Assembly: GCA_036346395.1 (NCBI GenBank)
Contig: JAYEVG010000097.1
Coordinates: 1 to 64,000, forward strand
From: Hsuehochloa calcarea
Lineage: Eukaryota > Streptophyta > Magnoliopsida > Poales > Poaceae
DNA: 64,000 nt
Direction of reading: 5' to 3'
The position numbers and the translations under genes are program-made. The stretch's first letter is position 1; every line of letters begins with the position of its first letter. The notes under the pieces were generated by a model. The model was not told the DNA's origin and searched no databases. It saw only the letters and a program-made list of their open reading frames with translations. Below, piece after piece: positions 33,343-44,300 of this stretch.

Positions 33343-35165
33343 TGTAGGACCGTAAAGGCGACTAGAGGGGGGTGAATAGGCGCTTTCTCGATTTTTCGCC
33401 TTAATCAAATTCAACACGCATTTTTCTCCTCTAGATATGAAAGCTAAGAAGATCAGTAAATGCACAGAGGAAGCCTTGTGCTGAATTCAATTACCCCCTT
33501 AACCACACGACTCAAACAAGGAGAGTTGATCTCACTGGACCGGTCGGACCGCTGTAGAGCTGGCGGTCTGACTGCTGGCGGTCGGACCGGCGGTGCAAAA
33601 TCGGTCGGACCAATTTAGTCCATAGGCAATGCACAATGCCCAAATCCAAAACGAAAATTGGTCCAACTTTTGATTCAACCAATGAAACTTGACCAAATTT
33701 GGAGCACACCTCCCTAAGGATATCTGAGTCCTATTTCTAGCGACGATCGTTCAGATCCACTTTAAATAAACGACATCTTTAGGTTTTACCAAAGAAGTGC
33801 TAAAACCCTAGAAATATGAAAAACTTGATCCACAACTTGCTTGTGGGGGATTGAAGATCTAGATGGTTCTAGGAGTATTCCCACACATCAAAGCAAGGTA
33901 AATGAGGTCAAGAGACCAACCAAAATCAACCGGATCAAGGAAGCACCACAATCATCAAAAGAGATAAGAAAGCAAATGAGACTTCACCAAAGAACAAACA
34001 TTCATGAATTGATTGATTCAATGTGATGCTTGTCAAAGCCACTCCCTCAAGGAGGACAAGAGCTCAATCAAAGAGCACACATACAAATCTCTCCAAACCT
34101 CTCCTCTCCTCTCCAAACCCTAACCCTAACAAGGATTTTGCAAATGGGGGCTCAAGTGCTTAGGGGGTTTTTCCATCTCCCCCCTTTCTATTTATAGGAG
34201 AGGCCTAGGGTTTCACTTATGGGCTCCCATGAAGGCCCACACACACATGGGACCCACTCATACATATCTGTTGAAGCAATCGCCTGCTTCACCACGTGTA
34301 GGTTGATCAACGGCTCTCATCATGTCGGCAACTCTCTCCCGTCCGAATCCCATCGGAACCTCCCAGGGACTTGCACCGACTTCCGCACCGCCTGATCCAA
34401 CCAGCTGCCACAAACTGCCCGTTCGATCCATCTTGCCCATTATGCACCCTGCTTGAGTCACACGACCTCACCCGGCATCCATGATCGTTCTGGACCTCAG
34501 CTCTCCAAGCGTAGTCCCGATCCACCTCACCGTTGACGTCGTTGACCTGCAAGCCACCTCCACAGCAATAGACAAAGAAATCGTCTCCGGGAATAAGTTC
34601 TTCACAACTTGACCCACGTTAGTTCAACAATGCAATATTCAACAATAAAGCATTGAAATTCATACAATAACCATATTCAAATCACAACAATGCCAAAAAG
34701 GCCAAGTTCCAAGTGATCGGCGGTCTGACCGCCCCACACAGCCGGTCCGACCGATTTCAGGCCGGTCCGACCGATTCTACAACGGCGGTCGGACCGCCCG
34801 AAATGACTTAGCCAAATTTTTATCTCGGAAATCCGAAACCTTCTGGAATTTTCAAATGAATATAACTTTTGACTGGGAGCTCCAAAAATTATGTGATCAC
34901 AACTAGGAGACTCCCCTCACTTGTCTACACATCCTATTTTTGGCTCAGCTTCAAAACCCACTTTGAACCATATCCGGTCGGACCGGCACGCACGGCCGGT
35001 CGGACCTCTCCACGGGCGGTCTAACCGCCGATGCCACCGGTCAGACCGCCTGTGGTCTAACAGAACTGAAGCAAACCCGAAAACTCGAGATTTTGCAAAC
35101 CAACAATGCCATTGCCAATTGACTCATCATCCTAAGATCATGCACATATCCTCACGATATCCACA
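33343..35165 (-). repeat. 5' LTR of gag-only copy 2
   Basis: 1,823 bp, TG...CA bounded. Contains palindromes GGTCGGACCG (33538-33610, 34725-34800, 34975-35055). The minus-strand TATA box TATAAATAG is at 34188-34196 on plus coordinates, which would start the genomic transcript. Confidence 0.9.
34188..34196 (-). promoter_or_regulatory. TATA box of gag-only copy 2 (5' LTR)
   Basis: Minus strand TATAAATAG, preceded by CCTCTCC and identical in the other LTR. The same box is at the matching position in element A (6272), consistent with a shared promoter type. Confidence 0.7.
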
Positions 35166-35909
35166 ACCTTCTTTGTGGCGCTAACTAAGTAGCGAATGTG
35201 CTCTGTAGGGGAATCCTCCTGCATAGGGGCTAGCAAGGTGTTTGGATCTCTTATCATTGTTGCCCGCAGTGGTGGCGTATGCTTCGCCTGTCGTGGCGCC
35301 CTCGCTGAGGAGCCAGGGGCATCTCTGTAGTAGTAGTCACGAACCTGCGAGATGTACGCCTGTGTGGCGGCACACATCTCGGCTTGTCGGGCCTCTTCCT
35401 CTAGTTGGAAGTGTTACCGTTCTTACCGTTCTTGGCGTTGCCCTGATGTTTCGGGGTTATCGCCGGGATTGGGTTGACTGTCACCGACGATAGCGACTTG
35501 ACGACTGCTGGAACAGGCGGAAGAACATGCCATCGTCCTCTGAGGAAGAGGACGAGTTGTATTGTACGGTAAAGAGAAGGTTCTCCCCAGATGTTGTCTC
35601 CAGGCCATCCGTATGGAGCATGCCAGCGAGATCATCATGGTACGTTGGGCTCCTGGAACCTTCCGAATCTCCTGCTCTAAGGGAGACAGACTCGCGATAG
35701 TACTCATCCATGGTGACGCTTGTGAGCAAAGGCATGACCGGTGTAGAGCCAGCGTGTGCGGACTCGGCAGGCGATGGTGCCTCAGTAATGGCCCCGGAGG
35801 AACCATGGGAGTTGCCAGATATGATGACAAAGTTTTCCTCCATGTCATCATCGTAGTCGAAAATATCGAGGATCCTTTCTTCCCTCCACATAGGCAAGTT
35901 TTGATTCAT
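35166..35909 (-). pseudogene. Gypsy element 1 Gag N-terminal region
   Basis: The minus strand begins MNQNLPMWREERILDIFDYDDD (from 35909), a long acidic/serine-rich region (35880-35480) and then, in another frame, SQVRDYYYRDAPGSSA and SPTEHIRYLVSATKK up to the Sirevirus insertion at 35165. Frame changes near 35480 and 35430 show decay. The start lies about 55 bases from the PBS, as expected for gag. Confidence 0.6.
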
Positions 35910-35965
35910 AAACAAAACACAGGACACAGTACCAAAACTAAGTCGACGAAGATGATGACGGCAAT

Positions 35966-35982
35966 CCCTACGGTCGGTGCCA
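35966..35982 (-). other. Primer binding site of gypsy element 1
   Basis: Minus strand TGGCACCGACCGTAGGG, two bases inside the LTR end ...GTCGACA. Position and TGG start fit a tRNA primer; the closest common plant gypsy primers are Asp-type (TGGCGCC...). Confidence 0.6.
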
Positions 35983-35984
35983 GC

Positions 35985-36608
35985 TGTCGACGTCTGGAAC
36001 TCTCGTCACAGAACGGACAAATAAAATTATAAAAGTAAATGGAGATTGCTATCTATTCACAAAAGGACTCGAAGCGGTGATGTATATTTCAAAAGGTATG
36101 CTCTGATTACGGGGAAAATGACTATGAATACATGTAGAATAGGGCTTGGATTAGAATCTATCTTTACAATGGCACATAGGCTAGGCTTTTATAACTCTAC
36201 AAGCGTCGACAGTTGACTGTAATAGTGCATCTTCACGTAAATGGTCACGTCCCTTTAAGCCAATCATCGCGCCCCTTCATGATGATCGTTGTGTCTTTGC
36301 ATGTAATGGTCAATACCTTCTCCACGTGGGTTGTAATTAACTACACGTGGGCAACCGCTTTTGAGGACCTCCTCTATTGGTGAGAGGTCCTAGGATGGTC
36401 CGAAGAGTCATCTTCAGGAGGGAGGTCCTTGAGTTGACTGAAGGGACCTCTCTAGGAGAGAGGTCCTAGAATGATCTGGAGGGAAGGTCCTTGAGCCCAC
36501 CTTCTGACTGTGTAATTAATTTTGGGACCAGCAAGCTAATTCAGACCTAGTAGAGGATCCAGATTACTTTCGAATAAAGGTATATATAGATAATTTGACT
36601 AGTCAACA
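35985..36608 (-). repeat. 5' LTR of gypsy element 1
   Basis: 624 bp with minus-strand ends TGTTGACTAG...CGTCGACA. It has TATATATACC just inside the minus-strand start (36580-36590) and a GAGAGGTCCTAG repeat at 36380-36470. It sits inside the Gag of gypsy element 2. The 3' LTR is not in the window, so target duplication (candidate AAGAT) cannot be tested here. Confidence 0.65.
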
Positions 36609-36613
36609 ATCTT

Positions 36614-37424
36614 CGTCATCAGGATCATCCATATCTGAGGTTGCTTGAGTTCGCCTTAGTGGAGAGAGATCATTTCTAGAATTTCTCCCACGCACATGAA
36701 GGTGTTATTCCTGTTCATCGCCGAAGGCGTCCTCGCTATCACCACAAGAGCCCAGAGTGAGTGAGCGACGGGAAGCATCCCCAGTCCTACCTCTCAGAGA
36801 AAGATTAAGATATGAGGGGTGGACAAAGACCACCTGGATATGATTTCCACTTGTACGTAAGTCCTCCTGGCGTGTGGAGTAGTCGAACGACAACGCCTCA
36901 CGATTTGGAGCAATCCCCACCAAGAAGGGGAGTTCTGGGTTATAACCGTCTCCAATCGAAGGTGAACCCTACGAGGGTACGGTCAAATCTGCAGGAAAAG
37001 CGAGCTCGACCACACCCCTCGTGGGGGTAACCGAAGGGTGGCGATCACCATATGCTGGTTGAGTCCCGGAATGATAGATTCCAGGACTTGTGCTAGATCG
37101 GACGACCTCAGACGAACTCAAACATTTGGAGGGAGAACCCTCGCTATGCTTTGTACTTGTCTTGGTGCAGTCCTGATTATAGTCGGATGGACCTTTGCCC
37201 TCTGAGGAATCTGGTCCCTCATCTGGACGTAATATTGTGGGGGAAAAAGATCCCTCATCAACTCTGTCTGTGGCGTAGTCTCCTGGGGCTGGTGACAGAT
37301 CCCTGGAGGTAGCATTGCCATCGGACGAAATAATACTATGCTTGTATATGTAGCATGCATTAATGTCGAGTTCTACATAGTCGGCCAAATCGAACCAGTT
37401 CTCTTCATTCCATTCCCCTGCCAT
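36614..37424 (-). pseudogene. Gypsy element 2 Gag N-terminal region
   Basis: Starts MAGEWNEENWFDLADYVELD at 37424, about 60 bases from its PBS, followed by an acidic, Ser/Thr/Pro-rich stretch to 36969, a frame change, then SFDYSTRQEDLRTSGNHIQV and RNDLSPLRRTQATSDMDD-like sequence up to the LTR of gypsy element 1, which truncates it. The layout parallels element 1 (short start, acidic tract), with little sequence identity. Confidence 0.5.
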
Positions 37425-37480
37425 GAAAGCATCAGAGTTAAAAAAACAAGAGAACTTGCCAAAAAGGAATCACCAGAAAC

Positions 37481-37498
37481 TCCCAAAGGGCGGCGCCA
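37481..37498 (-). other. Primer binding site of gypsy element 2
   Basis: Minus strand TGGCGCCGCCCTTTGGGA, two bases inside the LTR end ...CATCGACA. TGGCGCC is typical of grass gypsy elements. Confidence 0.65.
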
Positions 37499-37500
37499 AC

Positions 37501-38291
37501 TGTCGATGATCTAGTATCGATCTTACAAATGAATATTTATGGGGTCTCCTAGATTTAGAACCACACAGAGAAAGACACAGGGATTTAGACGGGTTCAAAC
37601 CTTCTTTGGAGAGAATAACAACCCTACTCAGGTGTTGTTGTATTGACTATGGTGATTACAATCAAGAAGAAAACTAATGCCTAATGTTTCCTTCTGATCT
37701 GCTCTGCCCCGATATCCACTGACTTTTGCCTTTATATAGCGCATGAAGGGGTATCAGTTTCTCCAGGCCAAGAGGCGCCTCAACGCTTGAAGTAATGCGC
37801 ACGTTGATAGAAGTTATTGTCAGAGAGATGATACCCCCATGTCACCTGGCAGTTATCGTCAAAGCCAGAGGCGTAATTCATGTAGTTATCCTGGAGAATA
37901 ATAGCGCATGCTAACTTCTATGTGTCTTAATCATAGCGGATAAGATTCCCTAGTCATCTGGGCCCACATGTTTGTAGACTTTGGTGACTATAAGGTAGTT
38001 GTAATCGACCTGATCGTAGAAAGGCTTACGACCATGAGGTGGTCGTGGAACATTTTACGACCATACAGGGTAATCATAGGATGGTTTACAACCGATTATC
38101 CTAAGCTATTTCCTTGTAAACGATAAGGGGTATACTCAAGACTATCATGTGGATATTGCTATCTATAATAACTATTACAAATAAACAATTTAATTAATTG
38201 AGAATTATTAGATCCTCGTTAGTGGTCATTTCGCGTACGAAAAGGGTAGAAGTAGGGTGGTGTGGTGTGTCGTGATGCTGACTCCCTCACA
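37501..38291 (-). repeat. 5' LTR of gypsy element 2
   Basis: 791 bp with minus-strand ends TGTGAGGGAG...CATCGACA. It holds ATATAAAGG-type TATA sequence (CCTTTATATAG on plus at 37730) and several ACGACCA...TGGTCGTAA-type short inverted repeats (38010-38085). Related to the plus-orientation LTR at 39083-39875. Confidence 0.65.
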
Positions 38292-38394
38292 TGGTTACAT
38301 GTACACATAACAAGAATAAATAATATCATAAACACGAGACTAGCATAATGTAAGTCATACACAAACTAATATTTACATAACAATATTGAGACAT

Positions 38395-39079
38395 CTACTG
38401 GTGTGACCTCTTGGGACGTACCCCACGTGTAGCCCCTAGCATCGTTTGGCGGGTCAACTGTGGGCGCTGGTTGGAGTACGTCAAGGGCTCTGGCGGTCGA
38501 GGTACCCTACCGCCGCGAGTAGCCTGCACGGGTGTCACGACGGGGTGTTGCGTCGGGTGGCTCGCTCTGGGCGCACCATGCAGCTGTGAAGCCCCAACGA
38601 AGACCTTGCTGGGAGCGCTCTCGCCATGCGAAGGACCACCGTCCTCCCGCTGTAGCACCCACTCCTCGTCGAAGCCGTAGTCCAAGGTCTGTGCTCCCTC
38701 GTGCGACACGATCTCCTCATCCCAAAGGGGTGAACGACCTATGAAACAGTACGTTATGCATGTAAACAAGATGGAAATGCTGAAATAGTACGTTATGCAT
38801 GTAAAAAAGATAGACGTGCTCAGTATTTGCATCGCAATGATGGCTCCACATAGTCATGTCTCGTATGCAGTGAACCGAGGATCTGTCATAAGAAATTGAT
38901 GTTATTAAATAGTGGATTTCAAAATAAACAAGTAGATGTGAGTGTTTCAGGTGTACTTGCAAACTATGCCAGGGTACTCCTGGCACGGTGTCACGAGGAC
39001 CCACCCGGCACGTCTGGGTGAGGAGCCGTGGGGCGTAACACACTCTAGCTCCCCCCTCATCCACGTATTGATGGATCAT
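38395..39079 (-). pseudogene. Plant-mobile-domain-like transposon gene fragment
   Basis: Exon-like frame 39079-38960 encodes IHQYVDEGGARVCYAPRLL and ends at a donor-like CAA|GTACAC. A second frame opens after CATAG|GTCGTTCACC (about 38738) and encodes SPLWDEEIVSHEGAQTLDYG and FDEEWVLQREDGGPS, then a low-complexity Pro/Arg/Gln tail to a stop at 38395. Such sequences occur at the C-terminus of the Mutator-associated plant mobile domain (phosphatase-7-long-form-like) proteins of grasses. The N-terminal domain is absent, cut by the LTR at 39083. Confidence 0.4.
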
Positions 39080-39082
39080 GCA

Positions 39083-39875
39083 TGTCTCTAAGGTCGTGAC
39101 CCATCATATTAATAATTCAATACTTATAGTATTAATAATATGAAACTGACGAGGATCTAATAATCCTAAATTAATTAAATCATTTAATTGTAATGTTTAT
39201 TATAGATGATAAAGTCTTTATACAACCATCAAAGGTACCCCTTATCGTTAACTTACAATAATAAGAGAAGATTATAATTACCTAGTGATCGTAAGATCCT
39301 CTATGACCACCATATGATCGTAAGCTTTTATATGATCACCCTATAATCATAAGCTTTACTACGATCACCTTATGGTCGTAAGACTTTCTATGATCAAGTT
39401 AACCATGATCACCCTATAGTTGATAGGATCCACAGACATGTGGACCCAATCGACTAGGGACTCTATTTTTGTGCTGATTTATGCACGGTAGTTACACATA
39501 TGCTGTTATCCTATGGCATAACTACAAATAATCATCTCTGGCTCTGGCATAACTGCATAACGAACATGGGGGAGGATGTTTCTCTGACAATAACAGCCAT
39601 CAAACGTGCATAATTAACCAACCGTTGAGGCACCTCCTAGGACATAACAATAGCCACCCCCTCATAAGCTTTATAAGGGATAACATCGGTGGACAGAAGG
39701 AGGGACGAGAGACAGAAGTCATTAACCTCAATTTCAGTGACTACTTTCTTGTTGCAAACATAATTAATACAAGAACACATGAGTAGAGTTGTTGTTCTCT
39801 CTGAAGATGGCCTGAAACTATCTAAAAATTCATTGCGTCTCCTCTTGCATAGTCTCTATCAAGGAGCCCCCAACA
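39083..39875 (+). repeat. Solo LTR related to gypsy element 2, inverted
   Basis: 793 bp, TGTCTC...CCCCAACA ends, plus orientation. Shares with 37501-38291 (reversed) the GACGAGGATCTAATAAT segment, ATCGTAAG/ATGGTCGTAAG repeats, a GCACCTC...AACC block, a TTATAAGGG promoter region (39672) and the GTTGTTGTTCTCTCT...GAAG end. Length matches the other LTR within 2 bp. No matching target duplication was found at its flanks. Confidence 0.65.
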
Positions 39876-40120
39876 TTCATTTTATAAGATTGATATTAAA
39901 CCATCGACGGAAACAATTACAAAATGTAATAAGAAGTGACATATCTAATTAATTAAGTTATTGCACCACAAATAATTCAATTATTGGCATACACACAACA
40001 AAGATGATGTACTACACGATATTACACCACATAGCAATACATTCCATCTAAAAGTATATAATTAACTCAATTACATCACCATGAAAAATTAATTATATTT
40101 CAAAAATAAAAACTGAAATT

Positions 40121-40596
40121 GTGTTTAGAATACTTTAATTAACCTCAAAATATCCTATTTAACCACTCTAAAAATTTTATAGAATTTTTAGAGTTAATTT
40201 GCTATTTTTCTAGTTTGAAAAGTATTTTCACATTTCAAAAATTATTTACTGTGTTAAATTTAAAACCAAATTTAAGTTGAGAATATTTTAATTAAGATCA
40301 AAATACCCTATTTAACTGCTCTAAATTTTTTTTATAGAATTGTTAGAGCTATCTTGCTATTTTTCAAGTTTAAAAAGTATTTTTAGCCTTTAAAAATTAT
40401 TTAATGTGTAAAAATGAAAATAAAATTTAAGTTGAGAATATTTTAATTAAGCTCAAAATATCATATTTAACTAGTCTGAAATTTTTATAGAATTTTTAGA
40501 TCTACCTTGCTATTTTTCTAGATTAAAATGTGTTTTCATCCTTTAAAAAATATTTACTATGTAAAAGTGAAAACTAAATTTAATTTGAAAATAACT
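40121..40596. repeat. AT-rich tandem repeat, about 153-155 bp unit
   Basis: Three diverged units begin at about 40121, 40274 and 40429 with a partial fourth at 40582; spacing is 153, 155 and 153 bases. Shared landmarks per unit are GAATATTTTAATTAA, ATTTAACT, TTTATAGAATTTTTAGA and TTGCTATTTTTC. The array is flanked on both sides by CCATCTAAAAGTATNT-type sequence (40046 and 40679), as if inside a duplicated unit or transposon. Confidence 0.8.
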
Positions 40597-40974
40597 GTTA
40601 TAAGTGGAAAATGTCCGTGGGAATTTCTATGAGTTTTGCAACTCGTGAAGGATTGCAATGGCACTAAACAAATTCACTCCATCTAAAAGTATGTACTACA
40701 ACAAACTACACTACATATCAATGCATATAAAATTATATAATCCATTCAATTCTGTATCGCTAGTTTTATTTGCTAATCTACCAGGGTTTTGATTTTAGAT
40801 ACAAAGTTGCAAGAACATTTACTTGCAAAGTGGACGACCGGATCTGCTTACTCCCTCTCTCCTCTGCTACGAACCGACAACGCTTCGCTAGGTCACTCCT
40901 CTCTCTCTCCTCCTCTCCCTTCTCCCTCTTTCTCTTTTTCCCAGAACAAAAGTGACTTTTGACTGAATTTCTAG

Positions 40975-41222
40975 GGTTTCGGTAGGCTGATCCCTATCGC
41001 CATTTCGAATGGAGACAGGAACCCACACCACCATGTTGTCGTTCCAAATGGCGATTGCATGTCCATCCGCCATTTGGAATGACAACACGAAGGGGCAACT
41101 GGTGATAGGTGCATTTATTGCCAGTTAGGTTGGCGACAGGGCTACTATCGTCATTTCAAATGGCGATTGAGCCCTATGGTCACTTGAAATGGCGACAGTA
41201 ACCAATTTTCTGTATAGAAAAA
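40975..41222. repeat. CACTA-like subterminal palindrome cluster
   Basis: Repeated CGCCATTTNNAATGG motifs in both orientations, including a hairpin with arms 41036-41053 and 41068-41085 (17 of 18 bases pair, 14-base loop). It ends with CAGTAACCAATTTTCTGTATAG. Dense short inverted motifs next to a CAGAAAA-type end are usual in CACTA transposon termini, but the terminal CACTA itself is not present, so the element is truncated or degenerate. Confidence 0.5.
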
Positions 41223-41290
41223 TTGACTATTTATTTTTGTAAATCTCTGTTAAAATAATATCATTAAAAAACCATCTTTAAGCCTCTTAC

Positions 41291-41389
41291 CTCCATTCTG
41301 TCTGAAAACTTCGCTCAGTCTTCTCTTCTGGTACATGTTTAATATTGAAAGTGCAGCAACAACTAGGAAGAAAATACCAATGCTGGCGC
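41291..41389 (-). CDS. WAK exon 3: transmembrane helix and juxtamembrane
   Basis: Acceptor TTCTTTGTAG ends at 41390. The 99-bp exon encodes ASIGIFFLVVAALSILNMY, a single membrane helix, followed by the stop-transfer QKRRLSEVFRQNGG found in this WAK subfamily just before the kinase. It ends in the donor GGAG|GTAAGAGG, phase 1, so a kinase exon was expected next. Confidence 0.85.
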
Positions 41390-44300
41390 CTACAAAGAAC
41401 ATGCATCCATAACAGTTGTCGTCATCCTTTGTAATTTGGTAAAAAAAAGATAGTGATATGCATGCTTTTTTATCATACTGGGACAACATGCCATGAAGGT
41501 ATCAATGTTTTCTATTTTTCTTTGGAAGTAAAGGCATTAATCTTTCCTCACAAAAAAACATTAATGTTTTGTTCACAATTTTCATTGCAAAAAGAACTAG
41601 AGAATGTTGAGTGATTAAATTTAAGTCTGTTGATCAGGTTAGTACTAAACCATTTTTTTCGGAATATGTATGTTCAATTTATGTAAATTAAATTCAGCTG
41701 TTGCGGTATGCATACATCAATGGCATATATCTACCAAAAAAAAGATCATTTTTGTGAATCTTGAAAACTTTTGAACAAGAGAACACATAAAGTGGGTGTT
41801 CACTTAGATTTTTTTTGGTGCATTGCCATTAAAAAATGGGATTTATTAGCAAGTTTATTTTAACTAGATATACTAATTATTTTATAACACATATAGGTTA
41901 TCAATTGATTAGTATATCCAAAATTAATTAAAAGAGCTTACGATTAGTGGTAATCTCTTTCCTTTCGAAAATACAAAATTATATATGTTAGTAAGATCTT
42001 ATACTGAAATATTCAGATAAATACTGTCACAGCAAGAATCGACAGTCTTAACTAATAAAAGGAGTTTACCCCTAAGTGGGGACGGATCGTCCCACCCTCT
42101 ACCAAAGAAACACATGCTTCGTCTCTTGTTCCTCCCCCCCCCCCAGCGCTTAATCGTGTGATTTGCGTCTCATCCCCCACTTCTCACACGATTCGGTGTT
42201 TCCTCCTCTTCTAAATCCATCTCCATCTAGTGTTTCCTCCTCTTCTCCACTGCGAATTAAACTCCAGTATCACTGCTGCCACCTAAGCTATGCTAGTTCC
42301 TTTCCCATTGCCTCCGCTACGGATGAAATTGACGTCAGCCCCAACGCTGGTAAGCTCCCATCGAGCCACCGCCTCCACAAGCTGTCATCCCCATCTTTGC
42401 TTTATCATCTTATTCTCTGCTCCCAACTACTACTACTCTGCACCGACACAGGTGACCACATCTTCACCCCGGCCCCTTCCTCTCGTTCTCTCATCCCCTC
42501 GACCACATCTGCACCGCCACCTAATTCACCACTTACCACCACTAGCCTCCTAGCAGCCGAAGCCACAAGGCGCATTGGCGTCGGCGTTGTGACACGACGA
42601 CACTTCGCCCCAGTTGCCACACCCAGGCAATTCACATACGTAGCCACTGGGCGATTGGGGGGACGAGGTGAACTACATTCTCCCCCTCCTTCGACGTCTC
42701 TCCGCCGTTAGAAACAAGGGTAAAACTGCACTGTCAGGCACAATCTGTGGTACAATCCTCTTGCCTAGATAAACATTGCAATCGATTCTTAGGTGTGCAG
42801 AGGGATTGATCCCCAATTTTTCCTAATGCATGCAGATGTGTGGACACTTTTGATCACAGGCGTCCTTAGCCAAAACCGATTGGGACTACTGGTGGAGTTG
42901 ATGCAGACTAGATATGTGTGGTGCCAGTGTTTTTCTTTCTTTTTTGAAGAAATGTGTGGCGCCGATGGTCCATTACAAGGAAGTACTCCCAATTTTCCTA
43001 ACCACATGCAGATCTAGAGAGCTGATCTATTAATGTCGGGCACCACCGACCTAATGCGCTTTGTTCCAGGCACTGATGCAATTCTGGAGGCATTCAATTG
43101 GGAATTTGGGAGCACGTGGTAACCATTACAATATTTGTTTTGTTCCCCTAATTTCCTGTTGTGGCATTTATCCCTCGAGATTTAGATTTTCTACCATCGT
43201 ACATGGATTTTTTTTAATTGCATCTTGATTTCATCTAATTTGAGTCATTATTTCGTGGGATTTGGTGAGTGAGATTTTAAACCAAGATTTTTCTCATTGC
43301 ATAGACATCACTCCTTCAATGCTTTAAAGTACTGATGCCTACTTGTAAAATGTTGGGGTATCAAGAACACACGCAGTTCCAACGAAAGTAAGCTCTAATT
43401 TGAAGTTGCATTCATTCAATGCCATGGGCTGAAGGTGGTGAAAGTATACTTTCTATTGATATTCCCCTTCTTGGATTGAACATTGTTATATGATATTTGA
43501 TGGAGTTTCTAGAGTCGCTGCTTAAATTCCCTATTGGAGATTAGGCTTTTTTTTTTGGAAAAAGGGTATGTGCACTGAGTGAATTGGGTATACTGATAAA
43601 GGGTATGATAGTATAACTTTTCATTATACTAAATGCTGGTACTTGTTGCATGCCCATCAGTCATTACATGTTGTTTTACATTATATTCACACTAATACCT
43701 CTTTTTCTTGACAAAATGATAATTGCATTGAACCTCCAAGCTGTCGGTGGGTACAAGTGGTATTTTTAAAACAGAGGGTCATATTTTTCCTTCCTGCTTA
43801 CCATCTTAAGTATATTGTTCTTGGAAAAGCATACTTAGTGATACTCAGAATTGAAATAATACATATGCAGACTGCAAAGTTATAGTTTCATACTAGATCT
43901 CGGTTTTGGTTCATTTTGGTGGCTATGGTTTTGAAAGACTTGGTTTTGGTATCAGTACTACTCATGTAAGTAGTATAGTCATTTATATTTGCAGGATCTT
44001 TAGTATGAATAATTTTGCCTCTTGCTTTGGGATGCCATCTTTGTCTCATGCTTTCTATATTCTTGAAGTTTCCATTGTTTTGGTGATGTTAGTAAAACTT
44101 GCTATCACTATGCAGGAGGGCTGGAATATTTGGATAGCTATCAGAAATTGTGTGTAAAGTCACCTTGTTTTAGCTTTTTTTTTTTTGAAACTATCAGAAA
44201 CTTTGGTATGTACTGATAACCCAGTTCTATCCAGTAGAGCAGGTCTTAAGTTTGAACCCTTGTCTTGTAGCACATACTTGTGATGTTGTGGCACCATCGT

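Larger units (their letters stand above)
27372..35165 (-). mobile_element. Gag-only Sirevirus derivative, complete copy 2
   Basis: A full LTR retrotransposon of 7,794 bp on the minus strand: 5' LTR 33343-35165, PBS 33327-33340, gag 30603-33287, 3' untranslated region with polypurine tracts 29228-30600, 3' LTR 27372-29227. Flanks are GCCTT (27367-27371) and ACCTT (35166-35170), a 5-bp target duplication with one difference. There is no pol: the interior ends after gag. The two LTRs are nearly identical over long stretches except for an indel of some 30-40 bases, so insertion is more recent than that of its gypsy host. Confidence 0.9.
24517..36608 (-). mobile_element. Ty3/gypsy element 1, 5' half, with nested insertions
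   Basis: Minus strand: 5' LTR 35985-36608, primer binding site, Gag N-terminus (35166-35909), then the element is interrupted by the gag-only Sirevirus (27372-35165), resumes with Gag capsid region (26791-27371), is interrupted by a solo LTR (25409-26790), and resumes with the Gag C-terminus (25024-25408) and aspartic protease (24517-24720). RT, RNase H, integrase and 3' LTR are missing. PR directly after gag and a PBS starting TGGCACC fit Ty3/gypsy. Own base count without insertions is about 2.9 kb. Confidence 0.8.

Noticed and set aside
42163..42711. 182-codon plus-strand frame in WAK intron 2
   Set aside because: C-rich composition, no recognisable domain, lies within a probable transposon fragment.
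42046..43016. Complete Helitron
   Set aside because: The 5' end looks Helitron-like, but the base before TC is G and not A, and no CTRR end with hairpin was found. Kept only as a possible fragment.
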